Source: Clostridiales bacterium
Lineage (GTDB): Bacteria > Bacillota > Peptococcia > DRI-13 > UBA5745
Assembly (NCBI GenBank): GCA_009782505.1
Contig: WRIW01000001.1
Coordinates: forward strand, 1-64,000
DNA: 64,000 nucleotides
Direction: 5' to 3'
The notes under the pieces are model-generated. The model was not told the DNA's origin, ran no database searches, and saw nothing but the letters and a program-made list of their open reading frames with translations. Shown piece after piece: positions 19,857 to 29,973 of the stretch (the first letter of the stretch is position 1; every line of letters begins with the position of its first letter). The position numbers were made by a program, and so were the translations under genes.

Positions 19857-22086
19857 GCTGTTGATCCACCAGGATGAATCCATAGACTGGCTTACGGAGA
19901 GATATCCCCAGCCCGCGGAATCGGACAAGATACGCAGAGCCTTTGATTTCGCCGCCGAGGCCCATCGGGAGCAGGTACGGAAGTCGGGGGAGCCCTATGT
20001 CACCCACTGCCTGGCTGTAGCCTGCATACTCGCCGACCTGGGCATGGACGCCGCCTCCGTCTGCGCCGGGCTTCTTCACGACGTGGTGGAAGACACCGAC
20101 GTTACCGTGGACGAGATCAGCGGCTTATACGGGCCGGACATCGCCCTGATCGTAGACGGCGTCACCAAGCTGGGTAAGTTCGAAGGGCGCTCAAAGGCTG
20201 AGCGTCAGGCGGAAAGCTTCCGAAAGATGTTTCTGGCCATGGCTAAGGACATCCGGGTCATCCTGGTCAAACTGGCCGACCGGCTGCACAACATGCGTAC
20301 CCTGAGCGTCCATACCCCGGTGAAGCAGAAGGAAATCGCCATGGAGACCATGGAGATATACGCGCCCCTGGCCCACCGGCTGGGCATATTCAGCCTAAAA
20401 AACGAGTTGGAGGACCTCTGCCTGATGTACCTCGAGCCGGAAAGGTACCGGTACATCCTTAAGAGCCTCGCGGACATGCAACTGGAGCGGGAAGCCTATA
20501 TAGACGAGGTGATCGCCATCATCCATGGCAAGCTGGAAGAAGTGGGCATCAAGACGGAGATCCGGGGCAGGCCGAAGCACCCGTACAGCATATATCGGAA
20601 GATGAATGCGCAGAATAAAGACGTCAGCGAGATATACGACCTCATCGCCGTGCGCATCATCGTGGATTCCGTACAGAGCTGTTATGCTTCCGTGGGCATT
20701 ATCCACACCATATGGAAGCCCATCCCCGGTAGGTTCAAGGACTTTATAGCGATGCCCAAGGAAAACATGTACCAATCCATCCATACCACGGTCATGGGGG
20801 ACAAGGGCGAGCCTTTCGAGATACAGATACGCACGGAAGAGATGCACAGGATAGCGGAATACGGCGTGGCGGCCCATTGGGTGTACAAGGAAGGCGCGGA
20901 GAAGGACTACGACCGCTACTTCGAGTGGCTGAGGCAAAGCCTGGAATGGCAGTCCGAGGTGAAGGACACAGACGAATACTTCGAGATGCTGAAGATGGAG
21001 ATGTTCCAGGATATCGTCTTTGTGTTTACGCCAAAGGGCGACGTCATGGAGATGCCCGTGGGGGCCACGTCCCTGGACTTCGCTTACCGGGTGCACACCG
21101 ACATCGGGCACCGCTGTGTGGGCAGCAAGGTAAACGGCAGGATCGCTACATTGGACTACAAGCTGACCAACGGCGATATCGTGGAGATACTCACGTCCAG
21201 GCACTCCACCGGCCCCAAGAGAGACTGGCTGAATATCGTCCGGACATCCCAGGCCCGCAGTAAGATCAGGGGCTGGCTCAATAAAGAGCGGCGCAGCGAG
21301 AACCTGGAGCGCGGCAAAGAGATACTGGAGCAGGCGCTGTCCCGCTACAGCCAGGTGGAGAAAAACCTGCTGAAAAGCGAAATCATGCTGGATATCGCCA
21401 GGAAATCCGGCTGCCATACGCTGGAAGAGCTGATGACCTCCCTGGGCGACGGCGGTACCACGCTAAAGACCCTGCATAACCGCATCCGGGAAGAAATCGT
21501 GAAGTACGCCGAAGCCGCGTCCAGTGACGCGGAGGTAGAAGCTAAGGCGAATGAAGAAGGGGCGAAAGCCGCGAAGAAGCAGGCTGAAGCTTCGGCCAAG
21601 TCCTCCGAAGGCATCGTCGTGCGGGGGGTGGACAATGTGATGACCCGCCTGTCTCACTGCTGCAACCCCTTGCCCGGCGACCCCATCCTTGGCTATATCA
21701 CCCGGGGGCGGGGCGTATCCATACACCGCAGGGACTGCTCAAACGCGCGGCATTACCTTCAGGATGAAAAGGACCGCATCGTGGAAGCCGCTTGGGACGC
21801 GGAGCTGCTGGGCTCCTTCACCTCCGAAGTGGTCATCGAAGCCCGGGACAGGACCAGGCTCACCGGGGACATCCTCGCCGCCGTAGCGGATATGCGGGTG
21901 CCCATACACGCCATCCATTCCCGGGAGATGAAGAACGGCAGGGCCCTAACCAACCTGAAGCTGGAAATCAAGAATATGGAGCACCTGAACTATGTCATCG
22001 AGCGCATAACCAAAGTTAGGGATGTGACGGCGGTGCACCGGGTTGTGCCGGGAAAAGAGGCAGCGGCAGATATCGGTATCATATAA
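19846..22086 (+). CDS. Bifunctional (p)ppGpp synthetase/hydrolase RelA/SpoT
   Basis: ATG at 19846 after aaaggagg SD. HD motif LLHDVVEDTD; synthetase KENMYQSIHTTVMG; TGS and ACT domains. Confidence 0.96.
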   Translation: MTDELLIHQDESIDWLTERYPQPAESDKIRRAFDFAAEAHREQVRKSGEPYVTHCLAVACILADLGMDAASVCAGLLHDVVEDTDVTVDEISGLYGPDIALIVDGVTKLGKFEGRSKAERQAESFRKMFLAMAKDIRVILVKLADRLHNMRTLSVHTPVKQKEIAMETMEIYAPLAHRLGIFSLKNELEDLCLMYLEPERYRYILKSLADMQLEREAYIDEVIAIIHGKLEEVGIKTEIRGRPKHPYSIYRKMNAQNKDVSEIYDLIAVRIIVDSVQSCYASVGIIHTIWKPIPGRFKDFIAMPKENMYQSIHTTVMGDKGEPFEIQIRTEEMHRIAEYGVAAHWVYKEGAEKDYDRYFEWLRQSLEWQSEVKDTDEYFEMLKMEMFQDIVFVFTPKGDVMEMPVGATSLDFAYRVHTDIGHRCVGSKVNGRIATLDYKLTNGDIVEILTSRHSTGPKRDWLNIVRTSQARSKIRGWLNKERRSENLERGKEILEQALSRYSQVEKNLLKSEIMLDIARKSGCHTLEELMTSLGDGGTTLKTLHNRIREEIVKYAEAASSDAEVEAKANEEGAKAAKKQAEASAKSSEGIVVRGVDNVMTRLSHCCNPLPGDPILGYITRGRGVSIHRRDCSNARHYLQDEKDRIVEAAWDAELLGSFTSEVVIEARDRTRLTGDILAAVADMRVPIHAIHSREMKNGRALTNLKLEIKNMEHLNYVIERITKVRDVTAVHRVVPGKEAAADIGII

Positions 22087-22102
22087 CATTAGGAGGTAAT
22101 GT

Positions 22103-22738
22103 ATGGACATCTTTTTTATGCCTGTGGGCATGCTGGGCGCGAACTGCTATATCTTAAGCGAGCCGGAGGCGCCGGAGTGTTTCATGATCGATCCGGGAGG
22201 GGAGGCGCATATCATCATCAACCGCCTCGATTCCCTGGGTATCAAACCGAAATACATACTGATCACCCACGGCCACCCGGATCACATCGAAGCCATAGAC
22301 GAGCTGCGGGAAGCCTGGCCTGAAGCCCGCGTCATGATCCACGAAGGGGACATGAAGACCCTTACCAGCATCGACAGGAGGTTCCCCACCCCTCAGTGGG
22401 CTAAGGAAGGCGCGGGGGGCGTGGACTTCTACCGGGAAGGGGAAGAGATACGCTGCGGCGGCATGAGCCTCCGGCCGGTCTTCACCCCGGGGCACTCCCC
22501 CGGCGGCGTATGCCTGATCAACGACGAGGAGAACTGCGCCTTCACCGGCGATACTTTATTTAACGGCTCCGTGGGCAGGTCGGACTTCCCCGGCGGGAAC
22601 TACCCGGATCTGGAAGCCTCCATCCGCCAAAAGCTTTACCGGCTGCCCAGGGACATGAAAGTCTTTCCCGGGCACGGGCAGGATACCACCATCGGCAGGG
22701 AGATGGAGTCCAATCCCTTTATCCGTGAAGGGTCCTAA
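22103..22738 (+). CDS. MBL-fold metallo-hydrolase (glyoxalase II-like)
   Basis: ITHGHPDHIEAI, FTPGHSPGGVCL, FTGDTLFNGSVGRSDFPGG. Confidence 0.92.
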   Translation: MDIFFMPVGMLGANCYILSEPEAPECFMIDPGGEAHIIINRLDSLGIKPKYILITHGHPDHIEAIDELREAWPEARVMIHEGDMKTLTSIDRRFPTPQWAKEGAGGVDFYREGEEIRCGGMSLRPVFTPGHSPGGVCLINDEENCAFTGDTLFNGSVGRSDFPGGNYPDLEASIRQKLYRLPRDMKVFPGHGQDTTIGREMESNPFIREGS

Positions 22739-24269
22739 TGAGGTGGCCGCGCTAAAGCATCTGCGCTTCGCTTCCAACCACGCGGGGGACCTGACGATAT
22801 ACGCCGACTACATGCGTACGTACGGCTATCTTCTCGCGGACGCCGCCGGGGAGACGCGGTCGGTTGGGATTGACAGCGCCTCCCCGGCGCTTCGGCTTAC
22901 CTGGGCGGCGGGCGTCGCCGGGGTGACTATCGAGTGGGCGGAGGGGGGCGCGAGCTTTTCCCATTATGAAGAGATAAAGCCGGCGGTATTTCAGGAGACG
23001 GAGGAAAACCGCCGCCGCCGCGTCATGCGCCTTGCCTTTCACCATCTCCTGGAAAAAGAACCGGGCCTCCGGGAACAGGAGCGCCTCGCCCCCAGCCCCT
23101 GGGGCATACTCACCGGGGTGAGGCCAACGAAGATGCTTCATCGCTTTCTCGACCAGGGCTTGTCGGATGCGGAGATAACCTTGATTTTACGGGAAAGCTT
23201 CGGTATGGATGCCGGAAGGATAAGCCTTCTCCTGGATGTATGCCTCCTCCAAAGGCCGAGGCTGCCTCTTCTGCAGCAGGGCAGAAAGAAGATCAGCCTG
23301 TATCTGAGCTACCCTTTCTGCCCCAGCCGCTGTGAGTATTGCTCCTTTCCGGGTTATGACCTCAAGCGGTGGCGGAAGTGGCAGGAGCCCTGCCTCCGGG
23401 CTATGGAGCTGGAGATAAGCAGCATCGGGCGGGCTGCCGCCGATATGGGTTTTCAAGTAGAGACTTTTTATTTTGGCGGGGGCACCCCCACCTGCATGCC
23501 GCCGGAAGAGATGGACAGGATACTCGGCGCAGTCGAGGGGAGCTTTGCTTTCCTGCCGGGATACGAGTGCACGGTAGAAAGCGGCCGGCCGGAAACCCTT
23601 ACCCGGGAGATGGTCGGGATCCTTGCCGCCCATCCTGTAAACCGTATATGCGTGAACCCCCAGAGCATGGTGCAGGCTACCCTGGACCGTATAGGGCGGC
23701 GCCACGGGACGGCGGCTGTAGCCGAAGGAATAAGCGCAGCCCGGGCGGGTTTCCCGGCGGACAGGGGCTTGCGCGTCAACTGCGACTTTATACTGGGCCT
23801 GCCGGGGGAGAAGCCGGAGGACGTGGCGTATAGTATCAACGAGATACTGGGGTTGAAGCCGGACAACATCACCCTCCACGGCCTGGCGATAAAGCGGGGC
23901 TCCGTGTACAAAGAAAGCGGCGAAAGCATGCCCGGGTCAGCCGACGGCAGGGAAATGATCAGGCAAAGCCGGGAGATGATGGATGAAGCCGGATACAAGC
24001 CATACTATCTGTATCGCCAGAAGGATAGCCTGGCGGGGGGCGAAAATGTAGGCTACTGCCTGCCCGGGCGGGAATGCCTATATAATATCCTGATGATAGA
24101 GGAACGCCAGACGATACTGGGGCTGGGCGCCGGGGCAGGGAGCAAATTTCTGGAGAAGGGCGGCTGGGCATTGGAGAATATTTACAACCCCAAGGATATG
24201 ATACAATACATCGAAGGGGTCGAAGGGCAGATCCGCCGAAAAGTTGACAAGCTGGCTATTCTTGCATAA
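22725..24269 (+). CDS. hemZ: Coproporphyrinogen dehydrogenase-like radical SAM protein HemZ
   Basis: Radical SAM CPSRCEYC, TFYFGGGTPT, NITLHGLAIKRGS. Confidence 0.88.
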   Translation: MKGPNEVAALKHLRFASNHAGDLTIYADYMRTYGYLLADAAGETRSVGIDSASPALRLTWAAGVAGVTIEWAEGGASFSHYEEIKPAVFQETEENRRRRVMRLAFHHLLEKEPGLREQERLAPSPWGILTGVRPTKMLHRFLDQGLSDAEITLILRESFGMDAGRISLLLDVCLLQRPRLPLLQQGRKKISLYLSYPFCPSRCEYCSFPGYDLKRWRKWQEPCLRAMELEISSIGRAAADMGFQVETFYFGGGTPTCMPPEEMDRILGAVEGSFAFLPGYECTVESGRPETLTREMVGILAAHPVNRICVNPQSMVQATLDRIGRRHGTAAVAEGISAARAGFPADRGLRVNCDFILGLPGEKPEDVAYSINEILGLKPDNITLHGLAIKRGSVYKESGESMPGSADGREMIRQSREMMDEAGYKPYYLYRQKDSLAGGENVGYCLPGRECLYNILMIEERQTILGLGAGAGSKFLEKGGWALENIYNPKDMIQYIEGVEGQIRRKVDKLAILA

Positions 24270-24326
24270 AATAGTGATTTATTAAAGACGGGGCGCCGAC
24301 GCTTCGTCGGGAATCGAGGAATTGTT

Positions 24327-26132
24327 ATGACGACTACAAGCTCCATGCAGGGACTGAAACGAAGCTGCTACTGCGGCCAAATGCGAGCCGCCGACGTAGA
24401 TAAGACCGTGACGCTGACCGGATGGGTTCACAGGCGCAGGGATCACGGCGGAGTCATCTTTGTGGATCTCAGGGACAGGGAAGGCCTTGTCCAGGTAGTA
24501 TTTGACCCCGCCGCTATCGCCCCGGACGTGTTCAATCTTGCGGAAAGCTTACGCAACGAGTATGTGCTGGGGGTCACCGGCAAGGTCAGGCGTCGGCCCG
24601 AGGGCTCCGACAACCCCAATCTTAAAACCGGCGAGGTGGAAATCCTGGCCGCGAGCCTTCGCGTCTTCAGCCCGGCGAAGACGCCGCCGTTCTACATCGA
24701 AGACGACGTAAACGTGGAAGAAAGCATCCGCCTGAAGCACCGGTATCTCGACCTGAGGCGGCCAAAGCTCTACCAGGCCCTGGCACTGCGCAGCAAGGTG
24801 AACCAAAGCATACGCGGATATTTTACCGCCAACGGCTTCCTTGAGGTGGAGACGCCTATCCTGATCAACAGCACCCCCGAAGGCGCCAGGGACTTCCTCG
24901 TGCCGAGCCGCCTCCGGGCGGGGGAGTTCTTCGCCCTGCCCCAATCCCCTCAGATATATAAGCAGATACTCATGGTGGCGGGGATCGACCGGTACTTCCA
25001 AATCGCCCGCTGCTTCCGGGACGAGGACCTCCGCGCGGACAGGCAGCCGGAGTTCACCCAGCTTGATATGGAGATGTCTTTCGTGGAGAAGGAAGACGTT
25101 ATGGATATGATCGAGGGCATGGTCGCGGCGGTGTTTGCCGAAGCCCTTGGCCTCGCGCTGCCGCGGCCGTTTCCGGTCATGACCTGGCAGGACGCCATGG
25201 AGCGCTACGGGTCGGACAAACCGGACACACGCTTTGGCCTTGAGATCGTAGAAGTCGGGGATATCATCGCCGGCACGGAGTTTAAAGCTTTCACATCCGT
25301 CCTGGACAAAGGCGGCAGGGTCAAAGGTATCAACGCCAAAGGCTGCGCCGGCTTCTCCCGGCGGGAGATCGACGACCTGACGAAGCTGGCCGCCGTGTAC
25401 GGCGCCAAGGGGCTGGCATATATCACGATACAGAATGACGGCGAGTATAAATCGCCCATCGTCAAGTTTATGACAGAGGAGCAAGTCGAGGCCATCGTGG
25501 AGCGCATGGAGGGCAAGCCCGGGGACGTCCTATTCTTCGTGGCGGATACTTTCCCGGTGATGTGCGCCGCCCTGGGCCATATCCGGCTGAAGCTGGGCGA
25601 GATACTGGGGCTCATCGACCCGGATAAGTTTGACTTCCTCTGGGTGGTGGAGTTCCCTCAATTTGAGTATTCCCCTGAGGAGAAACGCTATGTAGCCATG
25701 CACCATCCCTTTACCATGCCTATGGACGAGGATCTGGACAGGATGGAAAGTGATACGGGCAAGGTCAGGGCAAAGGCTTACGACATCGTGCTCAATGGCG
25801 TCGAGGTAGGCGGGGGCAGCATCCGTATCCACCAGAGGCAGGTGCAGGAACGTATGTTCCAAGTGCTGGGCTTCACTCTGGAGCAGTGCCGTGAACGCTT
25901 CGGCTACCTGCTTAACGCTTACGAATACGGCGTGCCGCCTATGGGGGGGCTTGCCATCGGCCTGGACAGGTTGGTGATGCTGATGCTGAAGCGGGATAGC
26001 ATACGCGATGTGATCGCCTTCCCCAAGACCCAAAGCGCCATGGATCTGATGAGCTCGGCGCCTTCCGCGGTGGAAGGGAAGCAGCTTGAGGAGCTCCACA
26101 TCGCCGTCGTCGCCAAGGAAGAAGAATCCTAA
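24327..26132 (+). CDS. aspS: Aspartyl-tRNA synthetase
   Basis: TGWVHRRRDHGGVIFVDLRDREGLVQVVFDP; RCFRDEDLRADRQPEFTQLDMEMSF; GGLAIGLDRLVMLM. Confidence 0.98.
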   Translation: MTTTSSMQGLKRSCYCGQMRAADVDKTVTLTGWVHRRRDHGGVIFVDLRDREGLVQVVFDPAAIAPDVFNLAESLRNEYVLGVTGKVRRRPEGSDNPNLKTGEVEILAASLRVFSPAKTPPFYIEDDVNVEESIRLKHRYLDLRRPKLYQALALRSKVNQSIRGYFTANGFLEVETPILINSTPEGARDFLVPSRLRAGEFFALPQSPQIYKQILMVAGIDRYFQIARCFRDEDLRADRQPEFTQLDMEMSFVEKEDVMDMIEGMVAAVFAEALGLALPRPFPVMTWQDAMERYGSDKPDTRFGLEIVEVGDIIAGTEFKAFTSVLDKGGRVKGINAKGCAGFSRREIDDLTKLAAVYGAKGLAYITIQNDGEYKSPIVKFMTEEQVEAIVERMEGKPGDVLFFVADTFPVMCAALGHIRLKLGEILGLIDPDKFDFLWVVEFPQFEYSPEEKRYVAMHHPFTMPMDEDLDRMESDTGKVRAKAYDIVLNGVEVGGGSIRIHQRQVQERMFQVLGFTLEQCRERFGYLLNAYEYGVPPMGGLAIGLDRLVMLMLKRDSIRDVIAFPKTQSAMDLMSSAPSAVEGKQLEELHIAVVAKEEES

Positions 26133-26174
26133 AAAAGCAAAACTCCTGCCCCGTGAACTGCGACATAGCAATGC

Positions 26175-26428
26175 TTACAGTTCAGGAGGTCAGGGGTCCA
26201 AAGCGTGGCTATTTGTAAGCGATGGATTGAACGGCTTCGTCTGCAGATAAGCAATCGCAAGCCTGGCAAATCCGTGGGTGCGACATGGACGTCGCACCAG
26301 ACGGAACGCGACACGAAGTCGCGTTGGAGTCGCTAGGGTTTGCATCGAACGATTGCTATATCTGGCAGAAGCTGTGAACCATCGCGGCAAATAAGCGCGC
26401 TTTGGGCCCCTGACCTCCTGAACTGTAA
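26175..26428 (+). repeat. Structured palindromic element, copy A
   Basis: 31-nt terminal inverted repeats TTACAGTTCAGGAGGTCAGGGGTCCAAAGCG / CGCTTTGGGCCCCTGACCTCCTGAACTGTAA (30/31), further arm pairing inside, and two central hairpins GTGCGAC-ATGGAC-GTCGCAC and AACGCGAC-ACGAA-GTCGCGTT. Confidence 0.9.
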
Positions 26429-26459
26429 CCTTACGCGAACACAACCGCACAGGTTTTGC

Positions 26460-26488
26460 TTGAACTTCTCGGCGGATTGTGGTAGGAT
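26460..26488 (+). promoter_or_regulatory. Putative sigma-A promoter for 6S RNA (TTGAAC-N17-TAGGAT)
   Basis: 17-nt spaced hexamers between element A and the 6S-like RNA. Confidence 0.6.
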
Positions 26489-26494
26489 TTCTCC

Positions 26495-26706
26495 GTAAAG
26501 GGCGTCTCCTTACACTCTGATAAACAACACACCCTGCGATGACCGTGACCGCGCCCATGTGTTTTGAGCCAACACATTTTGATTGGGAGCCTGACTCTCC
26601 GCCTGTGACTTGCATGCCTGCTGCGGGTAGGAGCGATTAAGCAGGCGGGAAGGCGCCCACCTGCGAGAGCAGGTTCAAAACAAAGGCCTTCACGGCATTG
26701 TGGGGT
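26495..26706 (+). ncRNA. ssrS: 6S RNA (bsrA/ssrS-like); 5' end approximate
   Basis: Closing stem (ccctgcgatgaccgtg ... cacggcattgtgggg), conserved 3' segment gcgcccacctgcgagagcaggttcaaaac...ggccttcacggc, and aspS-6S-tcdA-rarA order as around B. subtilis bsrA. Confidence 0.87.
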
Positions 26707-26714
26707 GATTTTTA

Positions 26715-27512
26715 TTGAATTGGCAAGATCGGAGTATGCGGCTGATCGGCCATGCAGGCGCCGAAAGGCTTAGCCGGGCCCATGTAGCCGTCTTCGGCTT
26801 GGGTGGGGTAGGCTCTTTCGCAGCGGAAGCCCTGGGGCGTTCGGGTATAGGCAGGCTCTCTCTCGTGGATCACGACACTGTAAGTGTGTCCAATCGAAAC
26901 CGTCAGCTCCCCGCTTTATGCAGCACCGAAGGCATGTACAAGACCGAGGTAGCCGGCGCCAGGCTGAGAGACGTCAACCCCGGGCTGGAGCTGCACCTAT
27001 ACTCCTTCAGGATGACCGGGGAAAACCTCGATGCTATACTGTCCGGACCGGGCGGAAAGCCGGATTTCATCGCCGACGCCATCGACGATATCCAAGGAAA
27101 AATCTCCCTGATCCTCGCGGCTAAGAAAAGGGGGATACCCATCGTCTCCTCCATGGGGGCGGGTTATCGGCTGGATCCGGCAAAGCTGGCTCTGGGGGAC
27201 GTCAGCGAGACCCATACTTGCCCGCTGGCACGGAAACTGCGAAGGGGGCTACGGGAAGCGGGTATCGATAGCGGCGTAGCGGTGGTATGGTCCAAGGAGC
27301 CCCCCATCGCCGCCTTGGGCGGCTGGGACGCGGCGGGATCCGGCGTGAACGCTATTGAGCCCAACGCGGACGCGATGGAGTCCGCCGTGGGCGCGGCGAA
27401 ACCCGTTGAGCCTTCCGGGCCCCCGGGACCTGCCAGCATGGTGTTTGTACCGGCGGCTGCAGGCTTGCTGATGGCTTCGCATATCGTCAGAGAACTGCTT
27501 AATCAAGCATAA
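26715..27512 (+). CDS. tcdA: tRNA threonylcarbamoyladenosine dehydratase (ThiF/TcdA family)
   Basis: HVAVFGLGGVGSFAAEALGRSGIGRLSLVDHDTVSVSNRNRQLPAL; TTG start. Confidence 0.93.
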   Translation: MNWQDRSMRLIGHAGAERLSRAHVAVFGLGGVGSFAAEALGRSGIGRLSLVDHDTVSVSNRNRQLPALCSTEGMYKTEVAGARLRDVNPGLELHLYSFRMTGENLDAILSGPGGKPDFIADAIDDIQGKISLILAAKKRGIPIVSSMGAGYRLDPAKLALGDVSETHTCPLARKLRRGLREAGIDSGVAVVWSKEPPIAALGGWDAAGSGVNAIEPNADAMESAVGAAKPVEPSGPPGPASMVFVPAAAGLLMASHIVRELLNQA

Positions 27513-27525
27513 AGGAGAAAAGGCC

Positions 27526-28842
27526 ATGGCGGACTTATTTTCCGAGATCAATCAGGACAAAGCGAGAAAGCAAATGCCCCTGGCGGCAAGGTTGCGGCCG
27601 GAGAGGCTGGAAGACCTGGTGGGTCAAAGCCACATTCTCAGCCCCGGGATGCTCCTGCGCAGAGCTATCGAGACCGACCAGCTTGGCTCGCTGATCTTTT
27701 ACGGGCCGCCGGGGACGGGGAAAACCACCCTTGCTATGGTGATATCAAACGCCACGGATTCCGCCTTCGTCCGTATCAACGCCGTGACCTCCGGCGTGGC
27801 GGAATTACGACAGGTGGTGCACGAGGCCCAGGAACGGATGAAGTATCACGGGCAAGGCACCATACTATTTATCGACGAGATACATCGTTTCAACAAATCC
27901 CAGCAAGACGCCCTGCTGCCCAGCGTGGAGGAAGGCAAGATCGTCCTCATCGGAGCGACCACAGAGAACCCATATTTCTCCGTGAACTCGCCTTTACTGT
28001 CCCGTTCCAGGATATTTCGCCTGGAGCCTCTGCGGGAAGAGGATATCTTGATCCTGCTGAAAAGATCCCTGGAGGACAAAGAAAACGGCTTGGGGCTCTA
28101 TCATTCGGAGGTGTCAGAGAAGGCTTTGCTCCATTTTGCCGCCGCGGCAAGGGGGGACGCCCGCCAGGCATTGAACGGCCTTGAGCTCGCGGTACGCTCC
28201 ACAGCCCCCGACCGGGACGGCGTTCGCCGGGTGGATATCAAGACGGCGGAGGAATCCATACAGGAGAGGGCCATTGTCTACGACAAGACGGGCGACCAGC
28301 ACTACGATGTGGCTTCCGCCTTCATCAAGAGCATGCGGGGCTCCGACGCGGACGCCGCCCTGCACTACATGGCGAGGATGCTTTCCGCAGGGGAAGACCC
28401 GAGGTTCGTATTCCGCCGAATGCTGATACTGGCTTCCGAAGACGTAGGCCCTGCCGACCCCATGGCTATGGCCGTAATCACAGGGGCGGCCCAGGCGTAT
28501 GAGCAGGTGGGCATGCCGGAAGGGCGTATCATCCTGGCAAACGCGGTGATCTACTTATGCAACGCGCCGAAAAGCAACGCCGCCGTAGTCGCCATCGATA
28601 AGGCTCAGGAGGACATACGCCAGGGTAAATACGGCTCGGTGCCGGCCCATCTTCGGGACGCGAGCTACCCGGGCGCCGCGGGCTTCGGCCACGGGGCGGA
28701 GTATAAGTACCCTCACAGCTTCGGGGGATGGGTGGAACAGGACTATCTCCCTGCCGAGATGAAAGGGACGCAGTACTATAAGCATACGGGCATCGGCCGT
28801 GACGCCGGCCCGGTCATGAAGAAGGGGAAAAAGGCAAAATGA
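27526..28842 (+). CDS. rarA: Replication-associated recombination protein A (RarA/MgsA AAA ATPase)
   Basis: FYGPPGTGKTTLAMVI, FIDEIHRFNKSQQDALLPSVE. Confidence 0.96.
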   Translation: MADLFSEINQDKARKQMPLAARLRPERLEDLVGQSHILSPGMLLRRAIETDQLGSLIFYGPPGTGKTTLAMVISNATDSAFVRINAVTSGVAELRQVVHEAQERMKYHGQGTILFIDEIHRFNKSQQDALLPSVEEGKIVLIGATTENPYFSVNSPLLSRSRIFRLEPLREEDILILLKRSLEDKENGLGLYHSEVSEKALLHFAAAARGDARQALNGLELAVRSTAPDRDGVRRVDIKTAEESIQERAIVYDKTGDQHYDVASAFIKSMRGSDADAALHYMARMLSAGEDPRFVFRRMLILASEDVGPADPMAMAVITGAAQAYEQVGMPEGRIILANAVIYLCNAPKSNAAVVAIDKAQEDIRQGKYGSVPAHLRDASYPGAAGFGHGAEYKYPHSFGGWVEQDYLPAEMKGTQYYKHTGIGRDAGPVMKKGKKAK

Positions 28843-29933
28843 CAACCTGCCATAGCCGGCCGGGGGCTAAGGTGGTCGTCGCCTTAAGCGGCGGCGTGGA
28901 CAGCAGCTTCGCGGCTCTGCTCCTGCAGCGGCGGGGTTACGCGGTGGAGGGGCTCTGCCTCGACCTCTTTGAGGGGACGAAGGCGCCGGAAGAAGCCAAA
29001 GCCGCCGGGGAGCGACTGGGAATCAGAGTAAAGGTATTGGACAGGAGGCAGGCTTTCAGGGAGGAAGTCCAGGAGTATTTCTATCAGTCGTATCAAGCCG
29101 GGCTTACGCCAAACCCCTGCGCGGCCTGCAACCCGGCTGTGAAGTTCCGGGCCTTGAGCGAAGCGGCGGAGGAAGCCGGGGCCGAGTGGATAGCTACCGG
29201 GCACTACGCCCGCTGCGTATACGACGGCGACGCCGGAGGATATAAACTTCTACGGGGCGCGGATCACAGGAAAGACCAGAGCTACTTCCTCTACCGCCTG
29301 GGGCAGGAAACGCTGGCAAGAGTACTATTCCCCCTGGGGGATTTAACGAAAGAAGAGGTGCGGGCTTTCGCCGGGCCGGCGGGGCTACCGGCAGCCACGC
29401 GCAGGGACAGCCAGGAGATATGCTTTATCCCGGAAGGTGATTATCGGAGCTTTATTCAGAATTATAAGACAAGCTGCCCCGCGCCCCGGGGGGAAGGCAT
29501 GCCGCCGGGCTTGCGGCCCGGGGATTTTGTGGATATTCAGGGAAAAGTACTGGGCCGGCACAAGGGGCTGGCCTGCTACACCGTCGGTCAACGGAAGAAC
29601 CTGGGCGCTTCCTTCGGAGACAGGATGTATGTATTGGCTTTGCGCCTGGAGGAAAACCAGGTAGTCGTCGGGCATGAGGACGCCCTGTACCGCCGGGAGA
29701 TCGGCACAGGCTCGAACTGCTATGTAGGCGGGGAAGCGCCGCAAGAGCCGGTTCGCGTGAAAGCGAAGCTGCGTTCGGGCGCCGCTCCCGCCCCCGCCAT
29801 GTACTATCCCCTGGCCGATGGAGAAGGCAGGCTGGTGTTTGACGCGGGGCAAAGGGCGGCGGCCCCCGGCCAATGCGCCGTGTACTATCTTGGGGATCAG
29901 GTACTGGGCGGCGGGATTTTACTTGGTGAATGA
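28839..29933 (+). CDS. mnmA: tRNA 2-thiouridine(34) synthase MnmA
   Basis: VVALSGGVDSSFAALLL, TPNPCAACNPAVKF, DHRKDQSYFLYRL. Confidence 0.96.
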   Translation: MTTCHSRPGAKVVVALSGGVDSSFAALLLQRRGYAVEGLCLDLFEGTKAPEEAKAAGERLGIRVKVLDRRQAFREEVQEYFYQSYQAGLTPNPCAACNPAVKFRALSEAAEEAGAEWIATGHYARCVYDGDAGGYKLLRGADHRKDQSYFLYRLGQETLARVLFPLGDLTKEEVRAFAGPAGLPAATRRDSQEICFIPEGDYRSFIQNYKTSCPAPRGEGMPPGLRPGDFVDIQGKVLGRHKGLACYTVGQRKNLGASFGDRMYVLALRLEENQVVVGHEDALYRREIGTGSNCYVGGEAPQEPVRVKAKLRSGAAPAPAMYYPLADGEGRLVFDAGQRAAAPGQCAVYYLGDQVLGGGILLGE

Positions 29934-29973
29934 GGCAGAGCTCACTTTCTTGAGGAAATGGAGGTCGGCGCCG

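Noticed and set aside
24270-24326. T-box leader upstream of aspS
   Set aside because: Only 57 bp, with a minor CCGACG-CTT-CGTCGG hairpin; no T-box sequence or specifier loop.
26190-26615. 141-aa minus-strand ORF spanning element A and the 6S region
   Set aside because: Overlaps structured non-coding sequence; no SD and no recognisable domain. Incidental open frame.
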